NCBI GenBank assembly: GCA_028278555.1
Contig: JANQEA010000079.1
Location: forward strand, 186,001-250,000
Source of the DNA: Candidatus Bipolaricaulota bacterium
Lineage (GTDB): Bacteria; Bipolaricaulota; Bipolaricaulia; UBA7950; UBA9294
Direction of reading: 5' to 3'
Length of the DNA: 64,000 nt
Shown here: piece by piece, positions 9,568 to 19,400 of the stretch
How positions within the stretch are numbered: the stretch's first letter is position 1
Layout: each line of letters opens with the position of its first letter
Program-made: the position numbers and the translations under genes
Notes under the pieces: generated by a model
Told to the model about the DNA's origin: nothing
The model's input: only the letters and a program-made list of their open reading frames with translations
Databases searched by the model: none

Positions 9568-10116
9568 TCAGCTCGGCTCCTCGTAGTAGAAGATCTGGTA
9601 GACGAGGCGGTCGAGAATCTCTTCCTTGAACGTGATGCCAAGGCCGCGGCTGACGAACGCCGGGAGGCTCTGCCTGAGCGTCTCCGAATAGTCGACGGCG
9701 AGGACGCTGTCCTGCCCGAGGGTCGTCAGCGCCTCCTGGAGGAGCTTGGCGCCGATCCGTCGGAGGTCCTGGTGCTTCGGGTCGATGACGACGGCCGGGA
9801 GGTAGTAGATCTTTCCCGCGGCGAAGTGCTCCGGGTAGCGCCGCTCGAAGTACGGCGCGTTCACCCACGGGATCTTCTCCAGCACGTTGGTCAGGAGGGT
9901 AACGCCGACCAGCTCGTCGGCGATGTAGACGAGGAACTTCTCGAAGTCCTTGTCCTGCAGGATCGCTTCGAACTGGGCGACGCTGAACCCGCCGTGATGG
10001 ATCGGCGTCCGTTGGTTCAATCGCTCGAACCCGCCACGGTAGATCGCCCAAAGCCGGAGGCGCGCCTCCGGTTCCTCGACGACGTGCGTTTCGGCGATTC
10101 GGATCTCGTCGCTCAT
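9568..10116 (-). CDS. GNAT-fold acetyltransferase-like protein
   Basis: 182 residues with a purine-rich ribosome site (GAAGGAAGGG). The middle third carries a GNAT-like order of elements: VGVTLLTNVLE strand, YYLPAVVIDPKHQDLRRIGAKLLQEAL (the acceptor strand followed by the acetyl-CoA pyrophosphate loop, here R-x-x-G-A), and a later GLGITFKEEI segment. The R/Q-x-x-G-x-G/A loop is degenerate, so activity is uncertain. It converges on the HAD gene and precedes nothing obvious; upp lies upstream on the same strand. Confidence 0.55.
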   Translation of the reverse strand: MSDEIRIAETHVVEEPEARLRLWAIYRGGFERLNQRTPIHHGGFSVAQFEAILQDKDFEKFLVYIADELVGVTLLTNVLEKIPWVNAPYFERRYPEHFAAGKIYYLPAVVIDPKHQDLRRIGAKLLQEALTTLGQDSVLAVDYSETLRQSLPAFVSRGLGITFKEEILDRLVYQIFYYEEPS

Positions 10117-10150
10117 GCTTCCCTTCCTTCTCCCCTAGGCGCCGAGGGCT

Positions 10151-10774
10151 TCAAGTTCCGAAGATCCGGTCGCCCGCGTCGCCGAGACCGGGGAGGATGT
10201 ACCCTTTTTCGTTCAGCTCGCGATCGAGCGCTGCGGTGTAGATGGGCACGTCCGGATGCGCGGCCGAATAGGCGTCGACCCCTTCCGGCGCCGCAACCAA
10301 ACAGAGGAACTGGATCCGCTTCCCGCCTTCTCGCTTGATGATGTCCGTCGCCGCGATCGCGCTCCCGGCAGTGGCGAGCATCGGATCGACGAGGATCACC
10401 TGCGCGGCCGGCAGCTCCGGCGGGAGCTTGCAGTAGTACTCGACCGGCTCGAGCGTCGCCGGATCGCGATAGAGCCCGATGTGGCCGACTTTGGCCATCG
10501 GGATCAGGTTGAGGACCCCGCCGAGCATCCCGGTCCCCGCACGGAGGATCGGAGCGAGAACGATCGAGACGTCGAGGACGCGCCCGGTCGTCGGTTCGAG
10601 CGGGGTATCGACACGTTTCTCGCGGAGAGGGTAGTCGCGCGTGATCTCGTAGACCATCAGTGCGGTCAACTCTTCGAGGAGGCGGCGAAACGCCTCGTTG
10701 TCGGTCCGCGTGTTGCGCATGCGGGTCAGCTTGCTCTGGATCAGGGGATGCTCGATGACGTGAAGTGCGGACAT
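10151..10774 (-). CDS. upp: Uracil phosphoribosyltransferase
   Basis: 207 residues, the normal family length. The ATG at 10774 follows GGAGGAAC. The enzyme makes UMP from uracil and PRPP in pyrimidine salvage. The PRPP loop reads ILVDPMLATAGSA, where most family members have ATGGS, and the uracil-binding C-terminal segment reads YILPGLGDAGDRIFGT. The N-terminal HPLIQSKLTRMRN is also characteristic. Confidence 0.95.
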   Translation of the reverse strand: MSALHVIEHPLIQSKLTRMRNTRTDNEAFRRLLEELTALMVYEITRDYPLREKRVDTPLEPTTGRVLDVSIVLAPILRAGTGMLGGVLNLIPMAKVGHIGLYRDPATLEPVEYYCKLPPELPAAQVILVDPMLATAGSAIAATDIIKREGGKRIQFLCLVAAPEGVDAYSAAHPDVPIYTAALDRELNEKGYILPGLGDAGDRIFGT

Positions 10775-10895
10775 GTTCCTCCAGCGGTGTAGGGTGTTGC
10801 GAACGAAGATACCCGTTCGCGCATGGTCCGACAAACGCCGCAACAGAGAGCGTGCCGCGGCCGCGTTCCGTGGCGAACGCGACCGCGGTATCGGA

Positions 10896-12212
10896 CTACG
10901 CGCCGGCCACCTGAAGTGAATCGAGAAGGATGTACGGCGCCTTGCCGGCCGACAGAAGGCTGCCGACGCCCGGTCGGCACTCGCGGCTGACTGCGCGTAC
11001 ATTTTGAAGGTCTTTGTAGATGTCGCCGGAGATCATCGTCTTGTCGAGGCGTCCGACGACCGCTCCGTCGATGATGTGATATCCGACGGCTTGAACGGCG
11101 AACTGGCCTTGCGGGTAGTTCCCGGAGTGGAATCCCATCCCGCTCGTGATCAGCAGTCCCTCTTTCAGACCGGAAACGAGATCGCGCCAGCTTTCGTCGC
11201 CGGCCTCGATCTGCGGGTTGGCGAACCACGGCGTTGGGGATGCCTCGGCTCCACCGCCGAAGAGCGCGCGCTTGAAGCCGTTCCCGTTCGACGAACGATC
11301 GAGCGCCGCTGCCGATCGGAGATCGAGAATGTAGTCCTTCAAAACGCCCTTCTCGACGATCGGCTTCGCCGCGCACGGGACACCCTCATCGTCGAACGGC
11401 CTCCCGTTCGGATCTCCGCTGGCGAGCGGATCATCGATCACGGTGAGCCGCTCCGAGAAGATCGGCTCGCCGATCCGATCGAGGAGCGGCGACGTCTTCT
11501 TCGACACGAGGTCGCCGCTGACGCCCATCAGGAGCGGCAGGAGGACCAGGAACGCCGCCTCCGGGGCGAGGATCACCGGCATCCGTCCAGTCGACGGGGT
11601 CGAGGTGTCTTCTCCCCATCGGTACCACTCGATGAACTCATCGATGAGGGATCCGCCGACATCGAACGGCGAGATCGAGCGTTCTCCCTTGAGAATCCTC
11701 GTTCCGACGCCGCGAAACGACGCGCCGAAGACGATCCCGAAGCCGGTCGATCGACTCTCTCCGGCGGCTCCCTCACTCGATTCGACGAGGAGGTCCGACG
11801 TCTCGGCCTGGCAACGAATGCCGAACGGGATGTCGGGGAGCGCCTTGTGGATCCGGCCCTTGATCGTCTCGCAGACGTCGATCAGGTCCTGGCTCGTGAG
11901 CTGTGCGGTCTGCTCGTCATAGGTCTCGACGGTCGGATACGATGCCGCCGGAGCGAACGAGAACGTCGCTCGGTCGCCGTAGCCGGCGGACGCCTTCGCA
12001 TCATCGATCAACCCGTTCACGTCCGGGAAGATCCCGTAGGCGTTTCCGAGCTTTCCGTCGTCGATGGCGCGGAGGGCGACGGAGGAAAGGTCGTTCTCCT
12101 CGACTTGCTGGAGGGCGTAGTTCTGATAGCCGACGGTGAGTGTGCGCCGTCTCCGCCAGTAGAGCTCGGCTTGGTCGACGGTCTTCCTGGCCTGCTCAAT
12201 CAGCGCGTGCAT
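10896..12212 (-). CDS. tldE: TldE/PmbA-like subunit of the TldD/TldE metalloprotease
   Basis: 438 residues, starting at the base after the stop of tldD, so the two are one operon and translationally coupled. TldE lacks the metal site and supports TldD in trimming peptides, as in microcin B17 and related peptide maturation. Family features are the early YQNYALQQVEEND region, SPFDVGGSLIDEF, PCAAKPIVEKGVLKDYILD and the C-terminal GVGSLLSAGKAPYILL. No HExxxH is present, as expected for this subunit. No precursor peptide gene is evident nearby. Confidence 0.88.
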   Translation of the reverse strand: MHALIEQARKTVDQAELYWRRRRTLTVGYQNYALQQVEENDLSSVALRAIDDGKLGNAYGIFPDVNGLIDDAKASAGYGDRATFSFAPAASYPTVETYDEQTAQLTSQDLIDVCETIKGRIHKALPDIPFGIRCQAETSDLLVESSEGAAGESRSTGFGIVFGASFRGVGTRILKGERSISPFDVGGSLIDEFIEWYRWGEDTSTPSTGRMPVILAPEAAFLVLLPLLMGVSGDLVSKKTSPLLDRIGEPIFSERLTVIDDPLASGDPNGRPFDDEGVPCAAKPIVEKGVLKDYILDLRSAAALDRSSNGNGFKRALFGGGAEASPTPWFANPQIEAGDESWRDLVSGLKEGLLITSGMGFHSGNYPQGQFAVQAVGYHIIDGAVVGRLDKTMISGDIYKDLQNVRAVSRECRPGVGSLLSAGKAPYILLDSLQVAGA

Positions 12213-13586
12213 CTAGACACCTCCGATCGTCACGGCGTCGATCTTGACGTGCGGTGCGCCGGTTCCGGATTTCCGATTCGTCTGCATTGGGGTTCCCTTG
12301 CCACAGCCGCCGCGTTCGTTGAACCGAAGGTCGTCCCCGACCATCGAGATGGCCTGGAGCGTCGAGAAGAGCTCGCCGGACATGTTGATGTCGCTGACCA
12401 TCGGGCCGAGGCGACCATTGTCGATTTGGAATCCCCACTGGGCACCGAACGTGAACTGGTCGCCCGAGGTCTGTCCGCCCTTGCTTCCGACGAGGTAGTA
12501 CCCGTGATCGATCGACGAAATCATCTCATCGAACGACGAGTCGCCCGGTTCGATGAAGACGTTTGACATTCGGACCAACGGGGTGAATGGCGCGTCAACG
12601 GCCCGCATGTTCCCCGAAAGCGGCTCGTCGAACTCGGCCGCTGTCTCGCGGGAGTGAAGCCGCCCTGTGAGGACGCCCTCGGTGATCAGGTGCGTCTTGA
12701 CGCCCCGAACGCCCTCGTCGTCGACGACGAAGTGCCCCGGCCGCCCCTCGAGCGTCGGGTCGTCGGTCGCATTGAGAATCGGGCGACCGAGGTCAGTCTG
12801 AAGCTTCAGTCGATCCCGGAACGCCGGGTTGTTCTGGAGGCCGTCTCCCTCGGAGAGGTGCCCGAACGCTTCGTGGATGAAGACGCCGGCCTCGCTTGGG
12901 TCGAGGATGACCGGGAAGATGCCGGCCTTCACCGGCTCGGCATCGAGGAGCTCGCAGGCCTTGACGATCTGCTTCTTCAAATCGTCCTCGCGGCCGAGGA
13001 GACGCCCGAAATCCTCGCAGCCGCCGAACGCGAAGCGGACCCGCTGGACGACATTCCCTTTCTTGGCCACGATGAACCCGACGATCCCACAGTTGAGGAG
13101 TTCGTACTCGATCGCCGAGCCCTCGCTGTTGACGAAGACGCGTCGCGAAGCGAACTCGTCGTAGTACGTCTGCGAGGTGATCACGTTCGGCTCGGCGAGG
13201 ATCATCTCGTTGTAGTGCGTCGCCAAGTCGAGCTTCTCCTTGAGGGAGATCCGGCGCGGGTCCTGAGCCGGCGACAGCAGGAACGAGTCGGCAATCACTG
13301 GGGCCTCGGCGAGGCGGAGCTTCTTGTCTCGGAGCGTCCCGACGAGCGCCGCAGAGTTGCAGGTCGACTCGGCGATCGGACCGGCACGCTCCGGATCGGA
13401 GAAGGACGAGATCGCCTTCCCTCCGTTCGCGTAGGCGCGCGCGTGCCCGCCCGACATCGCGGTCATCGCCACCTCGCTCAGCTTCTTCCCCTCGTAGAGG
13501 ATTCGCACCTTTCGGTTCTCCTCGAAGCGGATGTCCGCATAGTCCGCCGGGAGTTCCGCCGCAATCGCAGCCAGGCGATCCTTCAT
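12213..13586 (-). CDS. tldD: TldD zinc metalloprotease
   Basis: 457 residues from an ATG after GGAGGCTCC. The metal site HEAFGHLSEGD (HExxxH) sits near residue 277, and RMSNVFIEPGD and the C-terminal GGCGKG are typical. The length is slightly below the E. coli protein (481). TldD forms a heterodimer with the next gene product and degrades unfolded or precursor peptides in the cytosol. A promoter with an inverted repeat in its spacer lies about 35-65 bases upstream. Confidence 0.93.
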   Translation of the reverse strand: MKDRLAAIAAELPADYADIRFEENRKVRILYEGKKLSEVAMTAMSGGHARAYANGGKAISSFSDPERAGPIAESTCNSAALVGTLRDKKLRLAEAPVIADSFLLSPAQDPRRISLKEKLDLATHYNEMILAEPNVITSQTYYDEFASRRVFVNSEGSAIEYELLNCGIVGFIVAKKGNVVQRVRFAFGGCEDFGRLLGREDDLKKQIVKACELLDAEPVKAGIFPVILDPSEAGVFIHEAFGHLSEGDGLQNNPAFRDRLKLQTDLGRPILNATDDPTLEGRPGHFVVDDEGVRGVKTHLITEGVLTGRLHSRETAAEFDEPLSGNMRAVDAPFTPLVRMSNVFIEPGDSSFDEMISSIDHGYYLVGSKGGQTSGDQFTFGAQWGFQIDNGRLGPMVSDINMSGELFSTLQAISMVGDDLRFNERGGCGKGTPMQTNRKSGTGAPHVKIDAVTIGGV

Positions 13587-13621
13587 GGAGCCTCCTTTTG
13601 GATCCGAGATCCACGGGGCTG

Positions 13622-13650
13622 ATACTACGGGTCGGCCCCGACCCCAACAA
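13622..13650 (-). promoter_or_regulatory. tldD promoter with palindrome in the spacer
   Basis: On the minus strand TTGTTG and TAGTAT are 17 bases apart. The spacer holds a perfect 7-bp inverted repeat, GGGTCGG-GG-CCGACCC (13629-13644), the right place for a repressor operator. Confidence 0.5.
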
Positions 13651-13775
13651 CCAGACCGGACGATTGCACGTTGCGCTCTTCCGATTGGTGAACCGGCGAA
13701 GAATGCGCATGCGGTATGAGTGGTGCCGGAGCATGTCCCTGGGTAAGCTGGCGTCGATCGGGGGTGAGGCGGTCG

Positions 13776-14951
13776 ATGTGGCGCACATTCGCCAGCCTCT
13801 TCATTGCCGTCGCTGTCGCGATGCTCGGGATCGGGATCATCATCCCGATCCTTCCGCTGTACGCCGACACATTCGGAGCGAGCGGAGTTACGATCGGGTT
13901 TGTCTTCGCATCGTTCTCGATCTCACGGGCGCTTCTCGGTCCGTGGATCGGGCGCCTTTCCGATCGGATCGGCCGGAAGCGGATCATGCTCACCGGCCTC
14001 GGAGCCTTTTCGTTGCTTTCCGTTCTCTACGTCCTTGCCGGGAGCATCTGGGAGCTGGCGGCCTTTCGTTTCCTTCAAGGGGCGGCTTCGGTGATGGTGA
14101 CGCCGATCGCCCAGGCGTACGTCGGCGACATCACCCCGAAGGGACGCGAAGGCCGAACGATCAACCTACTCTACGCGGCGATGTTCTTCGGCGTTGCGCT
14201 CGGACCACTCCTCGGGGGGCAGGTGAGCGCGCTCTGGTCGTACGACGCTGCGTTCGGTGTGATGGGCGGGCTGAGCTTCGTAGCGCTCCTTTTCGTCTGG
14301 CGAACGGTTCCGACCGATCACGGGGTGCGGCGGACCTCCGAGAAAACTGAGCTGGAACTCGTTCCGCTCCCGCGGATCCTGAAACGACCAGCGGTGAAGG
14401 GGATCGTCGCGTACTTCGCGACCCGTGGGTTCTGGCGCCAAGGGTTCAGCGCCTTCTACCCGCTCTTCGCCGTCTCGATCATCGGGTGGTCCGAGGCGGA
14501 GATCGGCACTATCTTGTCGGCCTACTTCTTCGCCGGCGGGCTGCTGCAGATTCCGTTTGGGCTGCTCGCCGATCGCTTCAAGCGATTCCCGCAGGTCCTG
14601 ATCGGAAGCGTCGGCGCCCCGCTCCTCCTGATTCTGGTCCCCTTCATTCGCTCGACGTGGGAGATCGTCGCGGTGATGTTCGCGATGGGGGCCTTGTCGG
14701 CGCTTTCCAGGGCGTCGGTCCTCGCCATCCGAACCGAACTCGGGCGAACGCATGGGATGGCGACCCTCGCCGGCTTGCATGGTTCCTCGTTCGCGTTGGG
14801 GCAGATGATCGGTCCGATGGCGTTCGGTGCCGTTTCGGATGCGTTCGGCGTTGGGGCGGTCTTCCCGTTTGGGAGCGTGATCGGGCTGCTCGGATCGGTT
14901 TTGGTCGTCTACTGGATGAGGAACTGGCGCACGTCGATCACGAACCCTTAG
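13776..14951 (+). CDS. Major facilitator superfamily transporter
   Basis: 391 residues from the ATG at 13776, which follows GGGGTGAGG and starts at the first membrane helix. About 12 hydrophobic helices are visible in two halves. The loop 2-3 signature reads GRLSDRIGRKRIML (residues about 67-80), and the equivalent second-half loop reads GLLADRFKRFPQ near 268. These are typical of drug/sugar efflux MFS proteins of the TetA/MdtG branch. The substrate is unknown. A longer frame from 13716 exists but would add 20 non-conserved residues. Confidence 0.85.
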   Translation: MWRTFASLFIAVAVAMLGIGIIIPILPLYADTFGASGVTIGFVFASFSISRALLGPWIGRLSDRIGRKRIMLTGLGAFSLLSVLYVLAGSIWELAAFRFLQGAASVMVTPIAQAYVGDITPKGREGRTINLLYAAMFFGVALGPLLGGQVSALWSYDAAFGVMGGLSFVALLFVWRTVPTDHGVRRTSEKTELELVPLPRILKRPAVKGIVAYFATRGFWRQGFSAFYPLFAVSIIGWSEAEIGTILSAYFFAGGLLQIPFGLLADRFKRFPQVLIGSVGAPLLLILVPFIRSTWEIVAVMFAMGALSALSRASVLAIRTELGRTHGMATLAGLHGSSFALGQMIGPMAFGAVSDAFGVGAVFPFGSVIGLLGSVLVVYWMRNWRTSITNP

Positions 14952-14960
14952 ATCCGCGCG

Positions 14961-15782
14961 CTACAGAAGTGCTTCGATCATCTCCGGCGCGAGGCCGAGC
15001 GGATGCCCGCGCCAGCGGATGACCCCTTGGCGATCGAGGACGAACGTATGGGGAATCCCGACGTTTCCTCCGCTCAACACGCCGTAGAGCTCCGCGATCG
15101 GCGTGTACCGCCCGCCCGGCTCCCAGACGCTGACGAAGTTCGTATAGCCGTTCTGCGTGAGGTAGTCGATCGAATCCTGCTCGACGGTGTCGGTGCTGAT
15201 CAACACGCCGATGACGCCGTCTTCTTCGTAGGTCGACACCAGCTCGTCGAGATGAGGAAGGCTGTTCTTGCAGGGCGTGCACCACGCCCCCCAGAAATCG
15301 AGGAGGACGACCTGCCCGCGGGTGTCGGAGAGGGTGAACTCGCCTCCGTCGGTCGTCGGCGCGGTGAAATCGGGCGCGGTCATCCCGACGTCGGTCCCCT
15401 CCTGTGGGCCGTCACCGTTGGCGGTGATCGTCAGACGGTCGATCCCTTGGCGTCCCTCGGCATCCGAGACGGTGAGAACCGCCTCGTAGACGCCGGCCTC
15501 CTCGTAGGTGTGCTGGATGATGATCCCGAATTCGGTCCCGGTTTCCGGGTCCGAGCCGTCGCCGAAGTCGAGCTCGAAAGTCATCGGTTGATCCTTCGGA
15601 TGGAGGCTGTAGGAGAGGTTGAAGCCGATCGTTAGGGGAGCCGGTCCGCTGATCACCGGGCTGGCGAGAATCGCGACCGGATCGGACTGCGGAAGACATC
15701 CGGAGAGGGCGAGAAGAGCGGCCAGGAAAGCGATTCCGACGGTGATCCAGCGTGCACGCAGCAGACAGCTTCGAATCCTCAT
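14961..15782 (-). CDS. Lipoprotein with PKD domain fused to TlpA-like thioredoxin domain
   Basis: 273 residues. The signal peptide ends in a lipobox, LLALSGC (Cys near residue 29). A PKD-like domain (FELDFGDGSDP, HTYEEAGVYEAVLTVSD) covers about 36-125. A TlpA/ResA-type thioredoxin domain with WCTPC and a cis-Pro segment VGIPHTFVLD covers about 135-273. It would act as a membrane-tethered extracytoplasmic thiol reductase, for example in cytochrome or envelope protein maturation. The PKD fusion is uncommon but consistent with the PKD-rich secretome here. Confidence 0.8.
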   Translation of the reverse strand: MRIRSCLLRARWITVGIAFLAALLALSGCLPQSDPVAILASPVISGPAPLTIGFNLSYSLHPKDQPMTFELDFGDGSDPETGTEFGIIIQHTYEEAGVYEAVLTVSDAEGRQGIDRLTITANGDGPQEGTDVGMTAPDFTAPTTDGGEFTLSDTRGQVVLLDFWGAWCTPCKNSLPHLDELVSTYEEDGVIGVLISTDTVEQDSIDYLTQNGYTNFVSVWEPGGRYTPIAELYGVLSGGNVGIPHTFVLDRQGVIRWRGHPLGLAPEMIEALL

Positions 15783-15977
15783 AGGACGAGGCTACATTGC
15801 GCCGCGTCGCATCGCCACGGACGTTGGGTAGCGGAAAGCGCCCGTTGGTCCCACGAGGAAAAGGGACGACTGTCGCTTTCCCCGGACGGCGAAACCTTCC
15901 TCCCGGCAGACTGTAGGTTCGATGGCTGAGACCCGGCGGCACAAGGTACAATCGATTCGACAATGAGGGGAGGGAAC

Positions 15978-16145
15978 ATGCCGTCAGACAAACCGACACA
16001 CACGATCTCGCTCTACATCCCGGAGAAGGCGCAGGCGAAGAAGGTCGTCGAGCGCCTCGTCAAGCTCGGTGAGAAGCGAGACCGTTCCGTCAACTATCTC
16101 GTCGTCGAGGCGATCTTGCAGTATCTCGATCGGGAAGGCATCTAG
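15978..16145 (+). CDS. Small ribbon-helix-helix-like protein
   Basis: 55 residues from the second ATG (15978), which has GGGAGGG upstream; the first ATG (15963) lies before that site. The pattern is a short strand (HTISLYIP) followed by two helices (KVVERLVKLGEKRDRSVNYLVVEAILQYL), the layout of Arc/MetJ/CopG-type repressors or antitoxins. No toxin gene is adjacent, so a stand-alone regulator is likely. A TACAAT lies just upstream but its -35 box is poor. Confidence 0.6.
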   Translation: MPSDKPTHTISLYIPEKAQAKKVVERLVKLGEKRDRSVNYLVVEAILQYLDREGI

Positions 16146-16217
16146 CCGACCGAAGTCGCCGCATCGTACGTGGTTCGGATGCGATTCGCCGAGGTGCGTA
16201 TCGTGTCCGAACGTCTC

Positions 16218-16246
16218 TTGACGCCCGCGTTCCCGAGGGCTATGAT
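16218..16246 (+). promoter_or_regulatory. Promoter for ileS
   Basis: TTGACG and TATGAT are separated by 17 bases. Transcription would begin near 16253, leaving a leader of about 150 bases with a small GCCCC/GGGGC hairpin at about 16313-16326. No T-box motif is visible in the leader. Confidence 0.65.
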
Positions 16247-16403
16247 GGCGCGTGATCGGGCCATGAACTGTCTGAGAGAGCGGTATCGACCCCTTCTGAT
16301 CTATATTCCGAAGCCCCGCTAGGGGCGTCCCGGCCTTCCCAACAAGTATGCTGATGTTTGCCTTGAAGATTGAGATGGGTTTTGCTGGCAAGGAGACGGT
16401 GCG

Positions 16404-19400
16404 ATGAAGCGGCACGAGAAGTTGACGAAGGATCCGATTTCGAGAGAAGAAGGAGTGCTCGCCTTCTGGAACGAGCATGGGACGTTCGACCGAACGCTCG
16501 ACGCAACGTCGGATGGTCCGCGATACGTCTTTTACGAAGGGCCGCCGACGGCGAACGGCATGCCGCACTTCGGGCATCTGATGCCCCGCGTCTACAAGGA
16601 TCTCTTCCCCCGGTACAAGACGATGCAGGGCTTCTACGTCGCCCGGAAGGGCGGGTGGGACACGCACGGGCTTCCGGTCGAGCTCGAGGTCGAGAAGGCG
16701 ATCGGCGTCGACAGCAAGCCGGAGATCGAGGCCTACGGCGTCGAGAAGTTCGTCGAGAAGTGCAAAGAGTCCGTCTGGAAGTACAAAGCCGAGTGGGAGC
16801 GGATGATCGAGCGGATGGGCTTCTGGATCGACCTCGAGAACGCCTACGTCACCTACACCGACGGCTACATCGAGACGGTCTGGTGGGAGCTGAAGACGAT
16901 GTTCGACCGCGGCCTCCTCTACCGAGGCCACAAGACGCTCCCCTATTGCCCGCGATGCGGGACCGGCCTCTCCAGCCACGAGGTCGCGCAAGGGTATCAG
17001 ACGGTCGAAGACCCTTCGGTGACGATCCGGATGCCGATCGTCTCGGATGAAGACGCCGCCTACGACGTCGAGATCGAAGGGAAGACGTCGCTTCTGACCT
17101 GGACGACGACGCCGTGGACGCTTCCGGCGAATCTCGCGTTGGCGATCGCGGCCGATGCGATCTACGCCGAGATCGAGGCCGGCGGAGAACGCCTGATCCT
17201 CGCCCGGAGCCTGGTCGACGACGCCCTCGTCGGGGATGACGCCCGTGTTGTGCGGGAGTTCTCGGGAAGCGATCTCGTCGGTCTCCGCTACGAACCACCG
17301 TACCGGCTGACCGAGGACCGCGCGGCACACCGCGTCTACGATGCCGACTTCGTCAACATGGAGGACGGAACCGGCATCGTTCACGTCGCCAGCGCGTTCG
17401 GCGAGGACGACTACCGGCTCGGCCAGCGGGTCGGTCTCCCGTTCGTCCAGCCGGTCGATCTGGAGGGACACTTCACGGATGCCTTCGAGCTTTGCGCCGG
17501 AGAGTTCGTCAAGGATGCCGACCCGGTGATCGTCGACGATCTGACGGCGCGGGGGATCCTCTACCGATCGACGGCGTACGAGCACGAGTATCCGTTTTGC
17601 TGGCGGTGCGACACGCCGCTCCTCTACTACGCGATGGATTCCTGGTACGTGCAGACGACGGCGGTCAAGGATCGGATGATCGAGAACAACGCGAAGATCA
17701 ACTGGTACCCAGCCCACGTCGGGGAAGGGCGCCTCGGCGACTTCCTCGCCAACTTGAAGGACTGGGCCCTCTCCCGCGATCGCTATTGGGGGACGCCGCT
17801 CAATCTGTGGGTTTGCACTACATGTGGGGAGGTCACGTCTGTCGGAAGCCGGGCGGAGCTCGTCGAGCATGCGACCGATCCGGAACTGGCGAAGACGGTC
17901 GAACTCCACCGCCCCTGGATCGACGACGTCAGCCTCCGTTGTGGCAAATGCGGCGAGACAACGACGCGTGTCCCGTACGTGATCGATACCTGGTTCGACT
18001 CGGGGAGCATGCATACCGCGCAGTGGCACTACCCGTTCGAGAACGAGGAACTCTTTCGCGACCAGTTCCCGGCCGACTTCATCTGCGAGGCGATGGAACA
18101 GACCCGCGGATGGTTCTACACGCTGCTTGCCACGAGCACGATCGTTCACGATGAGTTGCCGTTCCGGAACTGCGTCAGCACCGGACTCGGCCTCGACGAG
18201 CAGGGTCTGAAGATGAGCAAGAGCAAGGGGAACGTCCTCGACCCATGGGAGTTGATCGGCAAGTTCGGCGCCGACTGCATCCGCTGGTACCTCTTCTCGA
18301 CGAGCACGCCGTGGAAGACGCGGAGGCTCTCGGAAAAGGGGGTTGCGGAGCCGCTCTACCGGTTCCTCGACACGATCCGGAACACCTACGATTTCTTCGC
18401 CCTCTACGCGTCGATCGACGAATTCGATCCCGAGATGCATGTTGCGCCGAAGGGCTCGGCCTCGGCGCTCGATCGCTGGCTCGACTCGCGGCTTGCGTCG
18501 ACGACGAAGACGGTCGTCGGTGCGCTTGATGGCTACGACGTCGTCAGCGCGACGGCCGCCCTGGAAACGTTCGTCGACGATCTGTCGAACTGGTATGTGC
18601 GCCTGTCGCGGCGTCGCTTCTGGCGCGGCGGGCTCGGAGACGACAAGATTGCCGCGTACTGCACGCTCCGACGCGCCCTGATCGAGCTGTCGAAGCTTCT
18701 CGCGCCGTTTGTCCCGTTCCTGACCGAGTCGATCTACCGGAGCCTCCGTCCGGAGACCGATCCCGACTCGGTCCATCTCTGCCGATATCCATCAGCTGTG
18801 GATGAACGTATCGACGAGGCTCTCGAGGCGGAGATGGCCTACGCGCGCCGCGTCGTCGCGCTCGGGCATCAGGCGAGGAATCAGGCTGGGATCCGGGTCA
18901 GACAACCCTTGTCGCGTGTCGTGGTCCGCAGTCCGAAGGCCGGACCGATCTCGGAGGATGTCGCCGGACTGATCGGATTCGAGCTGAACGTGGAGTCGGT
19001 CGAGGCAACGGAGACCCTGGATGCGTACTTCGGCGAGGTCGCTGCACCGAACTTCAAGACGATCGGACCGCGCCTCGGCCCGAAGGGCCAGGCGGTTGGG
19101 GACTGGATCAAGGCGCAGGAGGCGACCGACCTCCGCGAGTGCCTAGCGAGCGGATCGTGTACGGCCGAGATCGATGGCGAGGAGGTCGAGGTCCGAGCCG
19201 AAGACGTTTCGTTCGAGTCCGCCTTGACCGGGGACTGGGTTGGCGGCTCGGAAGCCGATTGCGAGATTCTGCTGAATACGGCCATTGACGAGATGCTCCG
19301 GAAGCGGGGGCAGTTGCGAGAATACATGCATCGAGTGCAAGGAGGGCGCAAAGAGGCAGGATTCGAAGTGACCGACCAGATCAAGCAGTACTACGAGGGT

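Noticed and set aside
16247..16403. T-box or riboswitch leader before ileS
   Set aside because: No T-box consensus or specifier arrangement; only a 5-bp GCCCC hairpin.
15984..18776. 930-codon open frame opposite ileS
   Set aside because: Shadow frame of ileS; no recognisable motif.
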